This document shows positions 53,383 to 62,501 of a stretch of DNA of 64,000 nucleotides, one piece after another. Numbering within the stretch: the stretch's first letter is position 1; each line of letters opens with the position of its first letter. Location: NCBI RefSeq assembly GCF_000422705.1, contig NZ_AUGO01000015.1:1-64000 (forward strand), written 5' to 3'. Under the pieces are notes generated by a model. That model saw only the letters and a program-made list of their open reading frames with translations. It was not told the DNA's origin and ran no database searches. Origin of the DNA: Flavobacterium soli DSM 19725 (GTDB taxonomy: Bacteria > Bacteroidota > Bacteroidia > Flavobacteriales > Flavobacteriaceae). The position numbers and the translations under genes are program-made.

Positions 53383-55629
53383 ATGAAATTAAAATTACTA
53401 GTAACCGTAGTAGCCATTTTGACTTTTTCTTTAGGGAATTCTCAAAATTCCTTTTGGACAACAATTTCCGATGAAAGAATCAATGAAGCAGATAAATTGG
53501 AAAGAACTTCTATTCCAAGTGAATATCAACTATTTAGATTGGATTTTGAAGGAATTAAAAACCAACTAAAAAAAGCACCAACTAGAAACTTTGGAGGTAT
53601 AACTCCTGTGTCGAATGTGGTAATTTCTTTCCCAAATGCAGAAGGTGAATTGGAACAATTTCGCATTTATGAATCTTCTGTAATGGAAGCTGAATTGGCG
53701 GAGAAACATCAAGAAATTCAATCGTATGTAGGTCAGGGAATTGATAATCCTACTGCAAGAATGTATTTGACCACCACCATTTTTGGATTGCATGCTATGA
53801 CAATTTCTAGCAAAGGAGCTAGTTATATTGATACACACACAAGAGATTTAAAAAACTATATCGTTTATAATAAATCTAGTTTGACTACTACCAAGCACTT
53901 TCAATGTAATGTAGAAGACACTGTTGCAAACACAGCTGATTCTGAAGGGTTTGAAGTTCCGAGCCCAGTAACTATGGCAAGTGATGGACTTTATAGAACT
54001 TATAGATTGGCAATGGCTTGTACAATTGAATATGCAGCTTATCATGTGAATGCGGCAGGATTAAATTCAGCTACAGAAGCTGTGAAAAAAGCAGCGGTTT
54101 TAGCAGCAATGAATGTTACAGTTGCAAGAGTAAATAGTGTTTATGAAATAGACATGTCACTTAGGATGGTTTTGGTCGCTAGTAATACAAATATTATTTT
54201 TATTACTACTGATAATTTTAATAATAGTGATGCGAATACATTAATAAATCAAAGTCAATCAGTTATAAACAGCACAATTGGTTTTATGAATTACGACATT
54301 GGCCATACTGTTAGTACTGGAGCTGGAGGACTTGCACAATCTCCATCTGTATGTGGCAATTTTAAGGCGAGAGGGGTTACTGGTTCTTCAGCTCCAGTAG
54401 GAGATCCTTTTGATATAGATTATGTAGCTCACGAAATTGGACATCAATTTGGAGCTTCTCATACGTTTAATAACTCATGTGGAGGTAATAGGGAAAATGG
54501 ATTTGCAGTGGAACCAGGTAGTGGATCTACAATAATGGCTTATGCCGGAATTTGTCCAGTAAATGTTCAAAATAATTCTGATGACTATTTTCATGCAGTA
54601 AGTATTGCACAAATGATGGAACACATTACAGGTGCTGGTGATTGTGTTGAAGGGGTTACTAATGGCAATTCGGCACCCGTAATTCAGTCTTTAGCAGATT
54701 ATACTATTCCAATTGGTACAGCTTTTATTTTAAGAGGGAATGCCACAGATGACGAATCTACTTTGACTTACTGCTGGGAACAGAGAGATTCAGGAGCTAC
54801 TGTTGCCCTTCCAAGTGCATCAACTACAACAGCAAACCCTAATTTCAGGTCGAGAATGCCTTCTGAGTCACCTAATCGATATATGCCTTCTTTACAGTTT
54901 ATTTTGAGTAATTCTTTAACGAATCCTATAAGCTGGGAAATTATTCCAAATGTAAATAGAACTATGAATTTCGCTCTGACTGTTAGAGATAATCAATTGG
55001 TAAATGGAGGACAAACATCAAGAGATGATATGATAGTGACTTTTACCTCAGTAGCAGGTCCTTTTAAGGTTACTTCCCAAAATACAGCTGGAATAACATG
55101 GACTTCAATCCCTCAAAATATAACATGGGATGTAGCTAACACAACAGCCTCGCCAATAAATACAGCTAATGTAAATATTCTATTATCTACTGATGGTGGT
55201 TTAACCTATCCAATAACTTTGGCAGCGAACACTCCAAATGACGGGAATCAATTAATTACTGTTCCAAACGTGACATCATCTACTTGTAGAATTATGATTG
55301 AAGCAGTTGGTAATATCTTTTTAGCCGTTAACTCGACCCAATTTGCAATTGACAATGAATTAAGCAGTGAGGATTTCAGTCTTGAAAATTTCAAATTATA
55401 CCCAAATCCAAATACTGGAAACTTCAATATCGAATTCAATTCTACATCTTCTAATGATGTAAAAATTGCAATCTATGATATTCAAGGAAGACAAATTTTT
55501 GATAGATCTTACCCAAATACAGGAATGTTTTCTCAAAATCTAGACTTGAACAATGTTCAATCTGGAGTTTATTTGGTGAACATTTTTGATGGAAATCAAA
55601 GGGAAACTAGAAAGATTATTATCAATTAA
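53383..55629 (+). CDS. T9SS-secreted zinc metalloprotease (reprolysin-like)
   Basis: 748 aa. A signal peptide (MKLKLLVTVVAILTFSLGNSQ) leads a propeptide of about 180 residues. The catalytic zinc motif is AHEIGHQFGASHTF (HExxHxxGxxH, about residues 350-363), and a Met-turn-like STIMAYAGICP follows. A C-terminal T9SS type A domain (LYPNPNTGNFNIEFN, GVYLVNIFDGNQRETRK) ends the protein. It is an extracellular protease. The gene is alone, with its own terminator. Confidence 0.9.
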   Translation: MKLKLLVTVVAILTFSLGNSQNSFWTTISDERINEADKLERTSIPSEYQLFRLDFEGIKNQLKKAPTRNFGGITPVSNVVISFPNAEGELEQFRIYESSVMEAELAEKHQEIQSYVGQGIDNPTARMYLTTTIFGLHAMTISSKGASYIDTHTRDLKNYIVYNKSSLTTTKHFQCNVEDTVANTADSEGFEVPSPVTMASDGLYRTYRLAMACTIEYAAYHVNAAGLNSATEAVKKAAVLAAMNVTVARVNSVYEIDMSLRMVLVASNTNIIFITTDNFNNSDANTLINQSQSVINSTIGFMNYDIGHTVSTGAGGLAQSPSVCGNFKARGVTGSSAPVGDPFDIDYVAHEIGHQFGASHTFNNSCGGNRENGFAVEPGSGSTIMAYAGICPVNVQNNSDDYFHAVSIAQMMEHITGAGDCVEGVTNGNSAPVIQSLADYTIPIGTAFILRGNATDDESTLTYCWEQRDSGATVALPSASTTTANPNFRSRMPSESPNRYMPSLQFILSNSLTNPISWEIIPNVNRTMNFALTVRDNQLVNGGQTSRDDMIVTFTSVAGPFKVTSQNTAGITWTSIPQNITWDVANTTASPINTANVNILLSTDGGLTYPITLAANTPNDGNQLITVPNVTSSTCRIMIEAVGNIFLAVNSTQFAIDNELSSEDFSLENFKLYPNPNTGNFNIEFNSTSSNDVKIAIYDIQGRQIFDRSYPNTGMFSQNLDLNNVQSGVYLVNIFDGNQRETRKIIIN

Positions 55630-55648
55630 TCTTTTCTCATATTATATC

Positions 55649-55684
55649 AAGCCGTCTGAAAATCAATTCAGACGGCTTTTTTAT
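55649..55684 (+). terminator. Terminator of the metalloprotease gene
   Basis: AAGCCGTCTGAA / TTCAGACGGCTT stem and T run. Confidence 0.88.
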
Positions 55685-55712
55685 TTAGGGTAAGGTGTTT
55701 TTCAAGTCTTTT

Positions 55713-55744
55713 TTGTTAAAATACAAACCGTTTTTATATTTTTG
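55713..55744 (+). promoter_or_regulatory. Promoter of glyS
   Basis: TTG at 55713-55715, 21-nt spacer, TATTTTTG at 55737-55744. Transcription should begin about 3 nt before the ATG at 55752, so the upstream in-frame start at 55695 is excluded. Confidence 0.7.
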
Positions 55745-55751
55745 CACCACT

Positions 55752-57299
55752 ATGGCAAAACAAGAAGATTTATTTAAGAATGTAGTTTCGCATGCAAAGG
55801 AATACGGATATATTTTTCCGTCAAGCGAAATTTATGATGGTTTGAGTGCAGTTTATGACTATGCACAAAACGGAGTAGAGTTAAAAAAGAACATCCGAGA
55901 ATATTGGTGGAAATCGATGGTTCAGATGCACGAAAATATCGTGGGTCTTGATGCTGCAATTTTGATGCATCCAACTACTTGGAAAGCTTCAGGTCACGTT
56001 GACGCTTTCAACGACCCGTTGATTGACAACAAGGATTCTAAAAGAAGATATAGAGCGGATGTTTTGATTGAAGATTATGCAGAAAAACTCAATCAGAAAG
56101 CAGAAAAAGAAATAGAAAAAGCAAGTGTTCGTTTCGGTGAAGCGTTCAATCTTGAGGAATTTGTTACTACAAATGCCAGAGTGGTTGAATACCTTTCTAA
56201 GAAAAAAGAAATCTTGGAAAGAATGGCACGTTCTCTTGGAAACGAAGATTTAGCTGATGTAAAAGCGTTGATTGAAGAACTAGAAATTGCCGACCCAGAA
56301 ACAGGTTCTAGAAACTGGACAGACGTGAAGCAATTTAACCTGATGTTCGGAACAAAATTAGGGGCTTCCGCAGAAAACGCAATGGATTTATACCTTCGTC
56401 CGGAAACGGCTCAGGGTATTTTTGTAAACTTCCTAAATGTTCAAAAATCAGGAAGAATGAAGATTCCTTTTGGAATTGCTCAAACTGGAAAGGCCTTTAG
56501 AAACGAGATTGTTGCACGACAATTTATCTTTCGTATGCGGGAATTTGAACAAATGGAAATGCAATTTTTTGTAAAGCCAGGCGAAGAAATGAAATACTAC
56601 GAATACTGGAAAACCACGCGTTTAAACTGGCATTTGTCTCTTGGTTTAGGAAAAGAAAATTACCGTTTTCACGACCACGAAAAATTAGCACATTATGCAA
56701 ATGCAGCAGCTGATATCGAATTCAATTTTCCTTTCGGATTTAAAGAATTGGAAGGAATTCACTCTCGTACTGATTTCGATTTAAAAGCACACGAAGAATT
56801 CTCTGGTAAGAAAATGCAATATTTTGATACAGAAGAGAATAAAAACTACACGCCTTATGTGGTGGAAACTTCAGTAGGTTTAGACAGAATGTTCTTGGCA
56901 GTTTTCTCAAACTCTTTAAAAGAAGAAACTTTAGAAGACGGTTCAACAAGAACAGTTTTGCAATTGCCATCAGTTTTAGCGCCAACAAAAGCGGCCGTTT
57001 TACCTTTGGTTAAAAAAGATGGATTGCCGGAAGTTGCAAGAAAAATAATCGAAGAGTTGAAATGGGACTTCAATGTGGCCTATGATGAAAAAGATGCCGT
57101 TGGTCGTCGTTACCGTCGTCAGGATGCTCTTGGAACGCCATTTTGTATCACGGTTGACCACCAAACTCTGGAAGATGAAACTGTTACAATTCGTCATAGA
57201 GATACGATGAAACAAGATAGGGTTTCAATTTCCGAATTAAAAGGAATTATAGAAAATGAAGTTTCGATGAAAAACTGGTTGATGAAAACCAAAGTATAA
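55752..57299 (+). CDS. glyS: Glycyl-tRNA synthetase (class II, single-chain type)
   Basis: 515 aa from MAKQEDLFKNVVSHAKEYGY. Motif 2 and neighbours read RPETAQGIFVNFLN and GKAFRNEI. The catalytic domain is followed by an anticodon-binding C-terminus (LQLPSVLAPTKAAVLPLVKK, VGRRYRRQDALGTPFCI). This is the eukaryote-like homodimeric form usual in Bacteroidota. It charges tRNA-Gly. Confidence 0.95.
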   Translation: MAKQEDLFKNVVSHAKEYGYIFPSSEIYDGLSAVYDYAQNGVELKKNIREYWWKSMVQMHENIVGLDAAILMHPTTWKASGHVDAFNDPLIDNKDSKRRYRADVLIEDYAEKLNQKAEKEIEKASVRFGEAFNLEEFVTTNARVVEYLSKKKEILERMARSLGNEDLADVKALIEELEIADPETGSRNWTDVKQFNLMFGTKLGASAENAMDLYLRPETAQGIFVNFLNVQKSGRMKIPFGIAQTGKAFRNEIVARQFIFRMREFEQMEMQFFVKPGEEMKYYEYWKTTRLNWHLSLGLGKENYRFHDHEKLAHYANAAADIEFNFPFGFKELEGIHSRTDFDLKAHEEFSGKKMQYFDTEENKNYTPYVVETSVGLDRMFLAVFSNSLKEETLEDGSTRTVLQLPSVLAPTKAAVLPLVKKDGLPEVARKIIEELKWDFNVAYDEKDAVGRRYRRQDALGTPFCITVDHQTLEDETVTIRHRDTMKQDRVSISELKGIIENEVSMKNWLMKTKV

Positions 57300-57314
57300 T
57301 CGAAAAAATAGAAA

Positions 57315-57347
57315 TAAAAAACGGAGACCTAAAATCTCCGTTTTTTT
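57315..57347. terminator. Bidirectional terminator (glyS / thioesterase)
   Basis: AAAAAACGGAGA / TCTCCGTTTTTTT stem with a CCTAAAA loop, suited to both converging genes. Confidence 0.88.
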
Positions 57348-57350
57348 ATG

Positions 57351-57860
57351 CTATAAAAATAAAGCTTTTAGTTCTGTCGCCTCGGATGGTTTCATCTTTC
57401 CAGCTAGAACAAGGCTTAATTGTTTTCTTCTCAAGGCAGCTTCGAAACGCTCTTTCTCCAATTCGGTTTCTGGAACAATTGGAGCTACTTCAACTGGTCT
57501 TCCTGTATCATCAACGGCTACAAAAGTATAAATAGCTTCGTTTGCCTTGTTTTTATTGCCTGATTCACGGTCTTCAATCCAAACATCAATATAGATCTCC
57601 ATTGAGCTTTTAAAGCTTCTTGAAACTTTTGCTTCAACTGTAACAACACTTCCCAAAGGAATAGCGCGGTTAAAAGCCACGTGGTTTACAGAAGCTGTAA
57701 CCACAATTCTGCGTGAATGTCTTCTTGCAGCAATACTTGCAGCACGGTCCATTCTGGCCAATAATTCGCCGCCAAAAAGATTGTTCAAAGGGTTAGTTTC
57801 GCTTGGTAAAACCAAATCTGTCAATATCGTCAAGGAATCTGAAGGATGTTTCGGGGACAT
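57351..57860 (-). CDS. Acyl-CoA thioesterase (hotdog fold)
   Basis: 169 aa from MSPKHPSDSLTILTDLVLP. The hotdog signature NPLNNLFGGELLARMDRAA and NHVAFNRAIPLGSVVTVEAKV are present. It hydrolyses acyl-CoA; the chain length is unknown. The longer frame starts with TTG that overlaps the -7 box TATCTTTG (57873-57880), so the ATG at 57860 is chosen. Confidence 0.85.
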   Translation of the reverse strand: MSPKHPSDSLTILTDLVLPSETNPLNNLFGGELLARMDRAASIAARRHSRRIVVTASVNHVAFNRAIPLGSVVTVEAKVSRSFKSSMEIYIDVWIEDRESGNKNKANEAIYTFVAVDDTGRPVEVAPIVPETELEKERFEAALRRKQLSLVLAGKMKPSEATELKALFL

Positions 57861-57897
57861 AAGTTTTTTTTGCAAAGATAAATACGTTTCAAAGAAA

Positions 57898-57939
57898 AAT
57901 CCCGATTTGTATTGAAATTATTCAGACAAATCGGGATTT
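57898..57939 (-). terminator. Terminator of the SPOR/HU protein gene
   Basis: AAATCCCGATTTGT / ACAAATCGGGATTT hairpin after the 57944 gene on the minus strand. Confidence 0.75.
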
Positions 57940-57943
57940 CTTT

Positions 57944-58882
57944 TTATAAATCTTTAATCAGCAACCAAGCTTCTTTATTCTGTGTTTTGTGAATCTCTGC
58001 CATCGCTTTTTGTGATTCTGCATAAGTTGAATAACTTCCGTAAAGTACCGGATAGAGTCCGAATTTATTTTTTTCGAGCCTTCTGGATTTGAAACCTTCC
58101 TTGCTCAAACGCTCATAAATTCTTTGAGCATTGCTTTCTTCTCTAAAAGCACCAGCAACTATATGATAAGAAAGTTTTTGTTCCTTAACCGTAAGTTTTA
58201 CATTCGGAAGCGGACTTTCGATAAAAAAAGTTGCTTCTTGAATCTTGTCTTCCACTTCTTTTTGAACTTCCGTTTGCACTAATTTGGTTTCTTCTAGAAC
58301 TCTTTCTTGATATAAATTAGCTCCAAAAATTCCAGCAATCCCAATTCCAACCACAAAAACTGCGGCATATTTAAGATAAGAATAATTTCTTGTAGTAGAA
58401 GTTTCGGGAATTAAAACAATTGGTTCTTTTTCTTCCACAATTGGATCATTTTGAATGATTTCTCTTTTAACCAAAGGCGAAACAAAAGAAGTTAATCCAA
58501 AAGCTGCGGTATGATAATTCACTTGATTAGAAGCTTCAAAAACTAAACTTCCCTCATGGTTCAATGAAACAGTACCGATATTTTGTAAAGTGATTTGCTG
58601 ATGGTTCAATAAAGCATTTTTCCATAAAGAAACTTCTTTTTGGATATCCTGAACGGCAGTTTCATAGGAAGTTTTTTCCATTTGCGAAATGTGGCTGGCC
58701 AAAAGACCGTCATTATTCTTTAGATAAGAATTAAATGACACCAATTTCTTTGGAGGATAGAAAGCATTTGAACTTTCATCCCATTGAGCCGATTGTATTT
58801 CGGTCAAAAAAGCTCCGAAACCAGGTACGGTAACGCATTGGTATCGGTATAAAAGTTGTGATAAGTAGTGTTCCATCTTCAT
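57944..58882 (-). CDS. CCDC81-type HU and SPOR domain membrane protein
   Basis: 312 aa. The N-terminal half has two HU-like CCDC81 domains (MEHYLSQLLYRYQCVTVPGFGAFL; QQITLQNIGTVSLN). A membrane helix lies at about residues 166-185 (YLKYAAVFVVGIGIAGIFGAN). The C-terminal SPOR domain is LSYHIVAGAFREESNAQRI and LYPVLYGSYSTY (about 240-310). SPOR binds denuded peptidoglycan at the division site. This architecture is typical of Bacteroidota; its cellular role is not firmly known. Confidence 0.88.
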   Translation of the reverse strand: MKMEHYLSQLLYRYQCVTVPGFGAFLTEIQSAQWDESSNAFYPPKKLVSFNSYLKNNDGLLASHISQMEKTSYETAVQDIQKEVSLWKNALLNHQQITLQNIGTVSLNHEGSLVFEASNQVNYHTAAFGLTSFVSPLVKREIIQNDPIVEEKEPIVLIPETSTTRNYSYLKYAAVFVVGIGIAGIFGANLYQERVLEETKLVQTEVQKEVEDKIQEATFFIESPLPNVKLTVKEQKLSYHIVAGAFREESNAQRIYERLSKEGFKSRRLEKNKFGLYPVLYGSYSTYAESQKAMAEIHKTQNKEAWLLIKDL

Positions 58883-58984
58883 GACAACAAAGTTAGATAT
58901 TAACCGAGGCTATCAAAATTTTATCAACAAATTTTATTAACAATTTAAAAAAAATGTCTTTAATTTGAACCTCAATTATTTGCC

Positions 58985-60085
58985 ATGGATGAACAGGAAT
59001 TATTTTATGTATTAGCACTTCAAAAAGTAGAATTGGTAGGTGATATCGTCGCTAAAAAACTCATCAACCATATCGGAAACGCTCAAGATGTTTTTAAAGC
59101 AAAGCCTTCCCAACTATCATCCATAGATGGAGTAGGAGCTATTTTGATTCAAAATTTAAAGAATGAAGATGTTTTCAGAAAGGCAGAAAAAGAATTGAAA
59201 TTTATTACTGAAAATAAAATCAATACTGCATTTTTCAAGGACGAACATTATCCTGAAAAACTAAAACATTGCATCGATAGTCCCGTTTTATTGTTTACTT
59301 CGGGGAATATCAATCTCAACAAGCGAAAAATCATTAGCATCGTTGGTACTCGACAGATTACACCTCAAGGAACAGAATTCTGCAAGAAGCTTATCGCCGA
59401 TTTAGCTCCACTCGACCCAATTATTGTAAGCGGTTTTGCCTATGGTGTAGATATTGTAGCACATCAAGCGTCTATTGAGCATAACCTTCAAACAATTGGA
59501 GTTGTGGCTCATGGTTTGAACCAAATTTATCCAAGTGCCCATAAAAAATATGTCGCCAAGATGGAAGAAAATGGAGGTTTTATGACCGAATTTTGGAGTT
59601 CATCTAATCCCGATAAGGAAAATTTCGTGAGAAGAAATCGCATTGTTGCAGGAATGTCCGAAGCTACAATTGTGATTGAATCTGCTGATAAAGGAGGTTC
59701 GCTCATTACAGCCAATATGGCTAACGATTATAACCGCGATGTTTTTGCCGTTCCCGGAAGAATCACGGATAAATATAGCCAAGGTTGTAATAATTTGATT
59801 AAAACCCAAAAGGCAAACTTGCTTACTTCTGCAGCAGATTTGATTTATATGCTGAATTGGGATATTGAGGAAAAACCGAAAGCAATCCAAAAACAATTGT
59901 TTGTTTCATTAGATAATGATGAACAAAAGATATATGATTTTCTTCAAAAAAACGGAAAGGAACTGCTAGACATTATTGCAATTCAATGTGATTTCCCGAT
60001 TTTTAAAATCTCTGGAATTTTATTGAATATGGAATTGAAAGGTGTTATTCGACCTTTGCCTGGGAAATTGTTTGAAGCTATTTAA
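58985..60085 (+). CDS. dprA: DNA-processing protein DprA
   Basis: 366 aa. A helix-hairpin-helix-like LSSIDGVGAILIQNL at the start, then the Rossmann-like DprA core IVGTRQITPQGTEF, VSGFAYGVDIVAHQAS and AHGLNQIYPSAHK, and the later GGSLITANMANDYNRDVFAVPG. A C-terminal winged helix ends it. DprA loads RecA onto incoming single-stranded DNA during transformation. It converges with trpS; the two share the terminator. Confidence 0.94.
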   Translation: MDEQELFYVLALQKVELVGDIVAKKLINHIGNAQDVFKAKPSQLSSIDGVGAILIQNLKNEDVFRKAEKELKFITENKINTAFFKDEHYPEKLKHCIDSPVLLFTSGNINLNKRKIISIVGTRQITPQGTEFCKKLIADLAPLDPIIVSGFAYGVDIVAHQASIEHNLQTIGVVAHGLNQIYPSAHKKYVAKMEENGGFMTEFWSSSNPDKENFVRRNRIVAGMSEATIVIESADKGGSLITANMANDYNRDVFAVPGRITDKYSQGCNNLIKTQKANLLTSAADLIYMLNWDIEEKPKAIQKQLFVSLDNDEQKIYDFLQKNGKELLDIIAIQCDFPIFKISGILLNMELKGVIRPLPGKLFEAI

Positions 60086-60124
60086 ATTGATTGAAGTTTA
60101 ACCTAAACTTCAATCAATTTTTTT
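60084..60124 (+). terminator. Terminator of dprA, overlapping the trpS stop
   Basis: A perfect 16-bp stem (AAATTGATTGAAGTTT and its complement) around AACCT, then Ts. The trpS TAG (60103-60105) and its last codons lie inside the hairpin. Confidence 0.88.
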
Positions 60125-61404
60125 ATATTAATTAATGATTTTAATTCATTTTGGTCAACAATATTATTATATGTTACTCTTATAAAATAAGTAAATAAAG
60201 CCTTCTCTGCATTTTGATGGTTACTTAAAGGTCTGCCTATAAATTCTGTCTTGTTATTTCTCTTTAAGGCTATTTTATAGATTGGCTTTGATTCTTTTCT
60301 AACAGTTATTATTTCTGCTTGTTTTTTAAAATTTTTGTATTCATTGGTGATTTGAACAATTCTCTCTGGAGATATTCTCTTTGGAATTATTACTCTTGTA
60401 TTTTTTCTAAATATAGGTTTTTTTGATGTTTTATACCCTAATTTCTCTCGCACTCTATTTAAGACGCCATCAGCAACGATATTTGCCTTTTTAGCTCCTA
60501 AATCTAATATTCTCTCAAGTTTATCAAGATTATTCATATAGTAATTATATTTTTCTCTTTCGGTTTTGAATTTTTCTGTAATCAATTCAAAAAGAGCCTG
60601 TTTGGCGTGACCCCAACCGAAATCACGGTTCACATTTTTATATTTTTCAAGCATTTCGGCTTGTTGTTCCTGAGTCGCAAGAAGCTTGAAGATAGTGAAA
60701 ATCTTGCAAGTATCAGGATCTTTTGGGTCTTCAAGTGGCGTGCTGTCTGTCTCAATTGACATTACTTGCTTACGCAAAGCCTTATCATCTAGGAAAATAT
60801 TGATAATATTATTGGCAGATTTGCTCATTTTTCCACCATTTGTTCCTGGAACTAGCTTGGTATTTTCATTAGTTATAGCTTCAGGCAATACAAAAGTTTC
60901 TCCCATTTGTTTGTTGAAACGCTCAGCTACATCACGCGTAATTTCTAAATGCTGCAATTGGTCTTTACCAACAGGGACAAATTCTGCGTCATACAATAAA
61001 ATGTCAGCAGCCATAAGCATCGGATAAGTAAACAATCCAGCATTTACATCTTCTAACCTGTCAGCTTTATCTTTGAAGGAGTGAGCCAATTTTAATCTTT
61101 TATATTGGAAGAAACAACTTAAATACCAAGATAATTCGGCCGTTTGAGCCACATCCGACTGACGGTAAAAAACAACCTTATTGATATCAACTCCACAAGC
61201 AAGCCAAGTTGCAGCAGTACTATAAGTGTTTTGTCTTAAAGTAGTTGCGTCTTTGATTTGCGTAATCGAATGCAAATCTGCAATAAAAAGGAACGTCTCG
61301 TTCTCTGGTTTGTTTGATAATTCAATTGCAGGAAGAATTGCTCCTAAAAGGTTACCTAAATGTGGAGTTCCCGTGCTTTGAATGCCTGTTAGTATTTTTG
61401 CCAT
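60103..61404 (-). CDS. trpS: Tryptophanyl-tRNA synthetase with C-terminal extension
   Basis: 433 aa from MAKILTGIQS. Class I signatures are GTPHLGNLLGAIL (HIGH-like) and GGKMSKSANN (KMSKS, about residue 195). The core ends near LNRVREKLGYK at about residue 325, the usual end of the family. A further 108 residues (coordinates about 60106-60429) are basic and AT-rich, with IIPKRISPERIV and IALKRNNKTEFIGRPLSN. I do not recognise the extra domain. The longer upstream frame (start 61539) is rejected because a -7 box TACCTTTG at 61422-61429 places transcription inside it. Confidence 0.88.
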   Translation of the reverse strand: MAKILTGIQSTGTPHLGNLLGAILPAIELSNKPENETFLFIADLHSITQIKDATTLRQNTYSTAATWLACGVDINKVVFYRQSDVAQTAELSWYLSCFFQYKRLKLAHSFKDKADRLEDVNAGLFTYPMLMAADILLYDAEFVPVGKDQLQHLEITRDVAERFNKQMGETFVLPEAITNENTKLVPGTNGGKMSKSANNIINIFLDDKALRKQVMSIETDSTPLEDPKDPDTCKIFTIFKLLATQEQQAEMLEKYKNVNRDFGWGHAKQALFELITEKFKTEREKYNYYMNNLDKLERILDLGAKKANIVADGVLNRVREKLGYKTSKKPIFRKNTRVIIPKRISPERIVQITNEYKNFKKQAEIITVRKESKPIYKIALKRNNKTEFIGRPLSNHQNAEKALFTYFIRVTYNNIVDQNELKSLINIKKLIEV

Positions 61405-61421
61405 TGTAAACTTAATTTTCG

Positions 61422-61429
61422 CAAAGGTA
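61422..61429 (-). promoter_or_regulatory. -7 box of trpS
   Basis: TACCTTTG on the minus strand. The leader to the ATG would be about 14 nt. Confidence 0.5.
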
Positions 61430-61538
61430 AATGTTTTGGTAAAAAGTATGGATTGAATTCTTACATTTGGGCAACAAAAGTTCAAGAAGCTCTGTCTTTT
61501 GAAAAAACCTTGTGAAGAATTCAAATAAAATAGATACA

Positions 61539-62279
61539 ATGCGATTTTTTAAAATCATTTTTTGGGTACTCTGGCGGATTTGGTTCTACATCATGATGGG
61601 ACTCCCTATCATTGTTATGTTTCCGTTTTTGGTGATTTCTATTTTGAAGGAAAAATGGTATCCCTACTTTTTTGTGATGGCTAGAATTTGGGCCAAATGT
61701 ATCCTTTATGGAACCGGATTTTATTATAAGGTAGAGCGAGAGGAGGTTTTGCCTGTTGGCAAAAGTTATATGTTTGTGGCCAATCATACTTCAATGACGG
61801 ATATTATGCTGATGCTTGCTATGGTGCGTCACCCATTTGTTTTTGTTGGGAAAAAAGAATTGTCAAAGATTCCGCTTTTTGGATTTTTCTATAAAAGAAC
61901 TTGTATTTTGGTTGACAGAAGCAGTTCGAAAAGTAGAATGGCGGTTTTTGAACGTGCTCAAAAAAGATTGAATCAAGGTTTGAGTGTTTGTATTTTTCCA
62001 GAAGGAGGCGTTCCAGATGATGAAAGTATCATTTTAGACGAATTTAAGGACGGAGCTTTTCGTTTAGCAATAGAACATCAAATTCCGATTGTTCCGTTGA
62101 CTTTTGCAGATAATAAAGAGCGTTTTTCGTATACATTTCTAAGCGGTAGTCCGGGTATCATGCGAGTGAAATTCCATAAAGCGATTCCAACCCAAGGAAA
62201 AACCTTGAATGATAAAAAAGAAGTGAAAGATGCCGTTCGAACGGTAATCTATCATCAGCTTCTGAAATTTGGGAAATAA
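61539..62279 (+). CDS. plsC: 1-acyl-sn-glycerol-3-phosphate acyltransferase (PlsC)
   Basis: 246 aa from MRFFKIIFWVLW. One N-terminal membrane segment, then the acyltransferase motifs NHTSMTD (HX4D, about residue 78-83), CILVDRSSSKS, and FPEGGVPDD. It makes phosphatidic acid in membrane lipid synthesis. A longer frame begins with GTG at 61512, but the ATG fits better. It diverges from trpS. Confidence 0.88.
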   Translation: MRFFKIIFWVLWRIWFYIMMGLPIIVMFPFLVISILKEKWYPYFFVMARIWAKCILYGTGFYYKVEREEVLPVGKSYMFVANHTSMTDIMLMLAMVRHPFVFVGKKELSKIPLFGFFYKRTCILVDRSSSKSRMAVFERAQKRLNQGLSVCIFPEGGVPDDESIILDEFKDGAFRLAIEHQIPIVPLTFADNKERFSYTFLSGSPGIMRVKFHKAIPTQGKTLNDKKEVKDAVRTVIYHQLLKFGK

Positions 62280-62313
62280 CCCAATATTCCTTGAAAAACG
62301 ATCCATTTAATTA

Positions 62314-62370
62314 ACACGAATTGCACAAAATTTCACAAATGAATTGGTGGAAATTTGTGCAATTCGTGTA
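62314..62370. repeat. Near-perfect palindrome of ACACGAATTGCACAAA type
   Basis: ACACGAATTGCACAAA pairs with TTTGTGCAATTCGTGT across an AATTTCACAAATGAATTGGT loop. This is a recurrent sort of repeat in Bacteroidota chromosomes. It lies between plsC and the barrel gene terminator. Confidence 0.7.
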
Positions 62371-62420
62371 TGATTTTTAATGAGATGACTTTTTCAGTTT
62401 AATTATTTTTTTGACCAATA

Positions 62421-62450
62421 AAAAAGAGTTTGCGAAAGCAAACTCTTTTT
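62421..62450 (-). terminator. Terminator of the barrel protein gene
   Basis: AAAAAGAGTTTGC / GCAAACTCTTTTT stem with a GAAA tetraloop. Confidence 0.88.
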
Positions 62451-62501
62451 ACTTTGTTATCCCGACAATAACAAAGACCAAAAACAAATAACAAAATAAA
62501 A

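Noticed and set aside
60103..60429. Frameshift or assembly artefact in trpS
   Set aside because: The frame is continuous, with no suspicious homopolymer at the junction near 60429. It remains a point to verify with reads.
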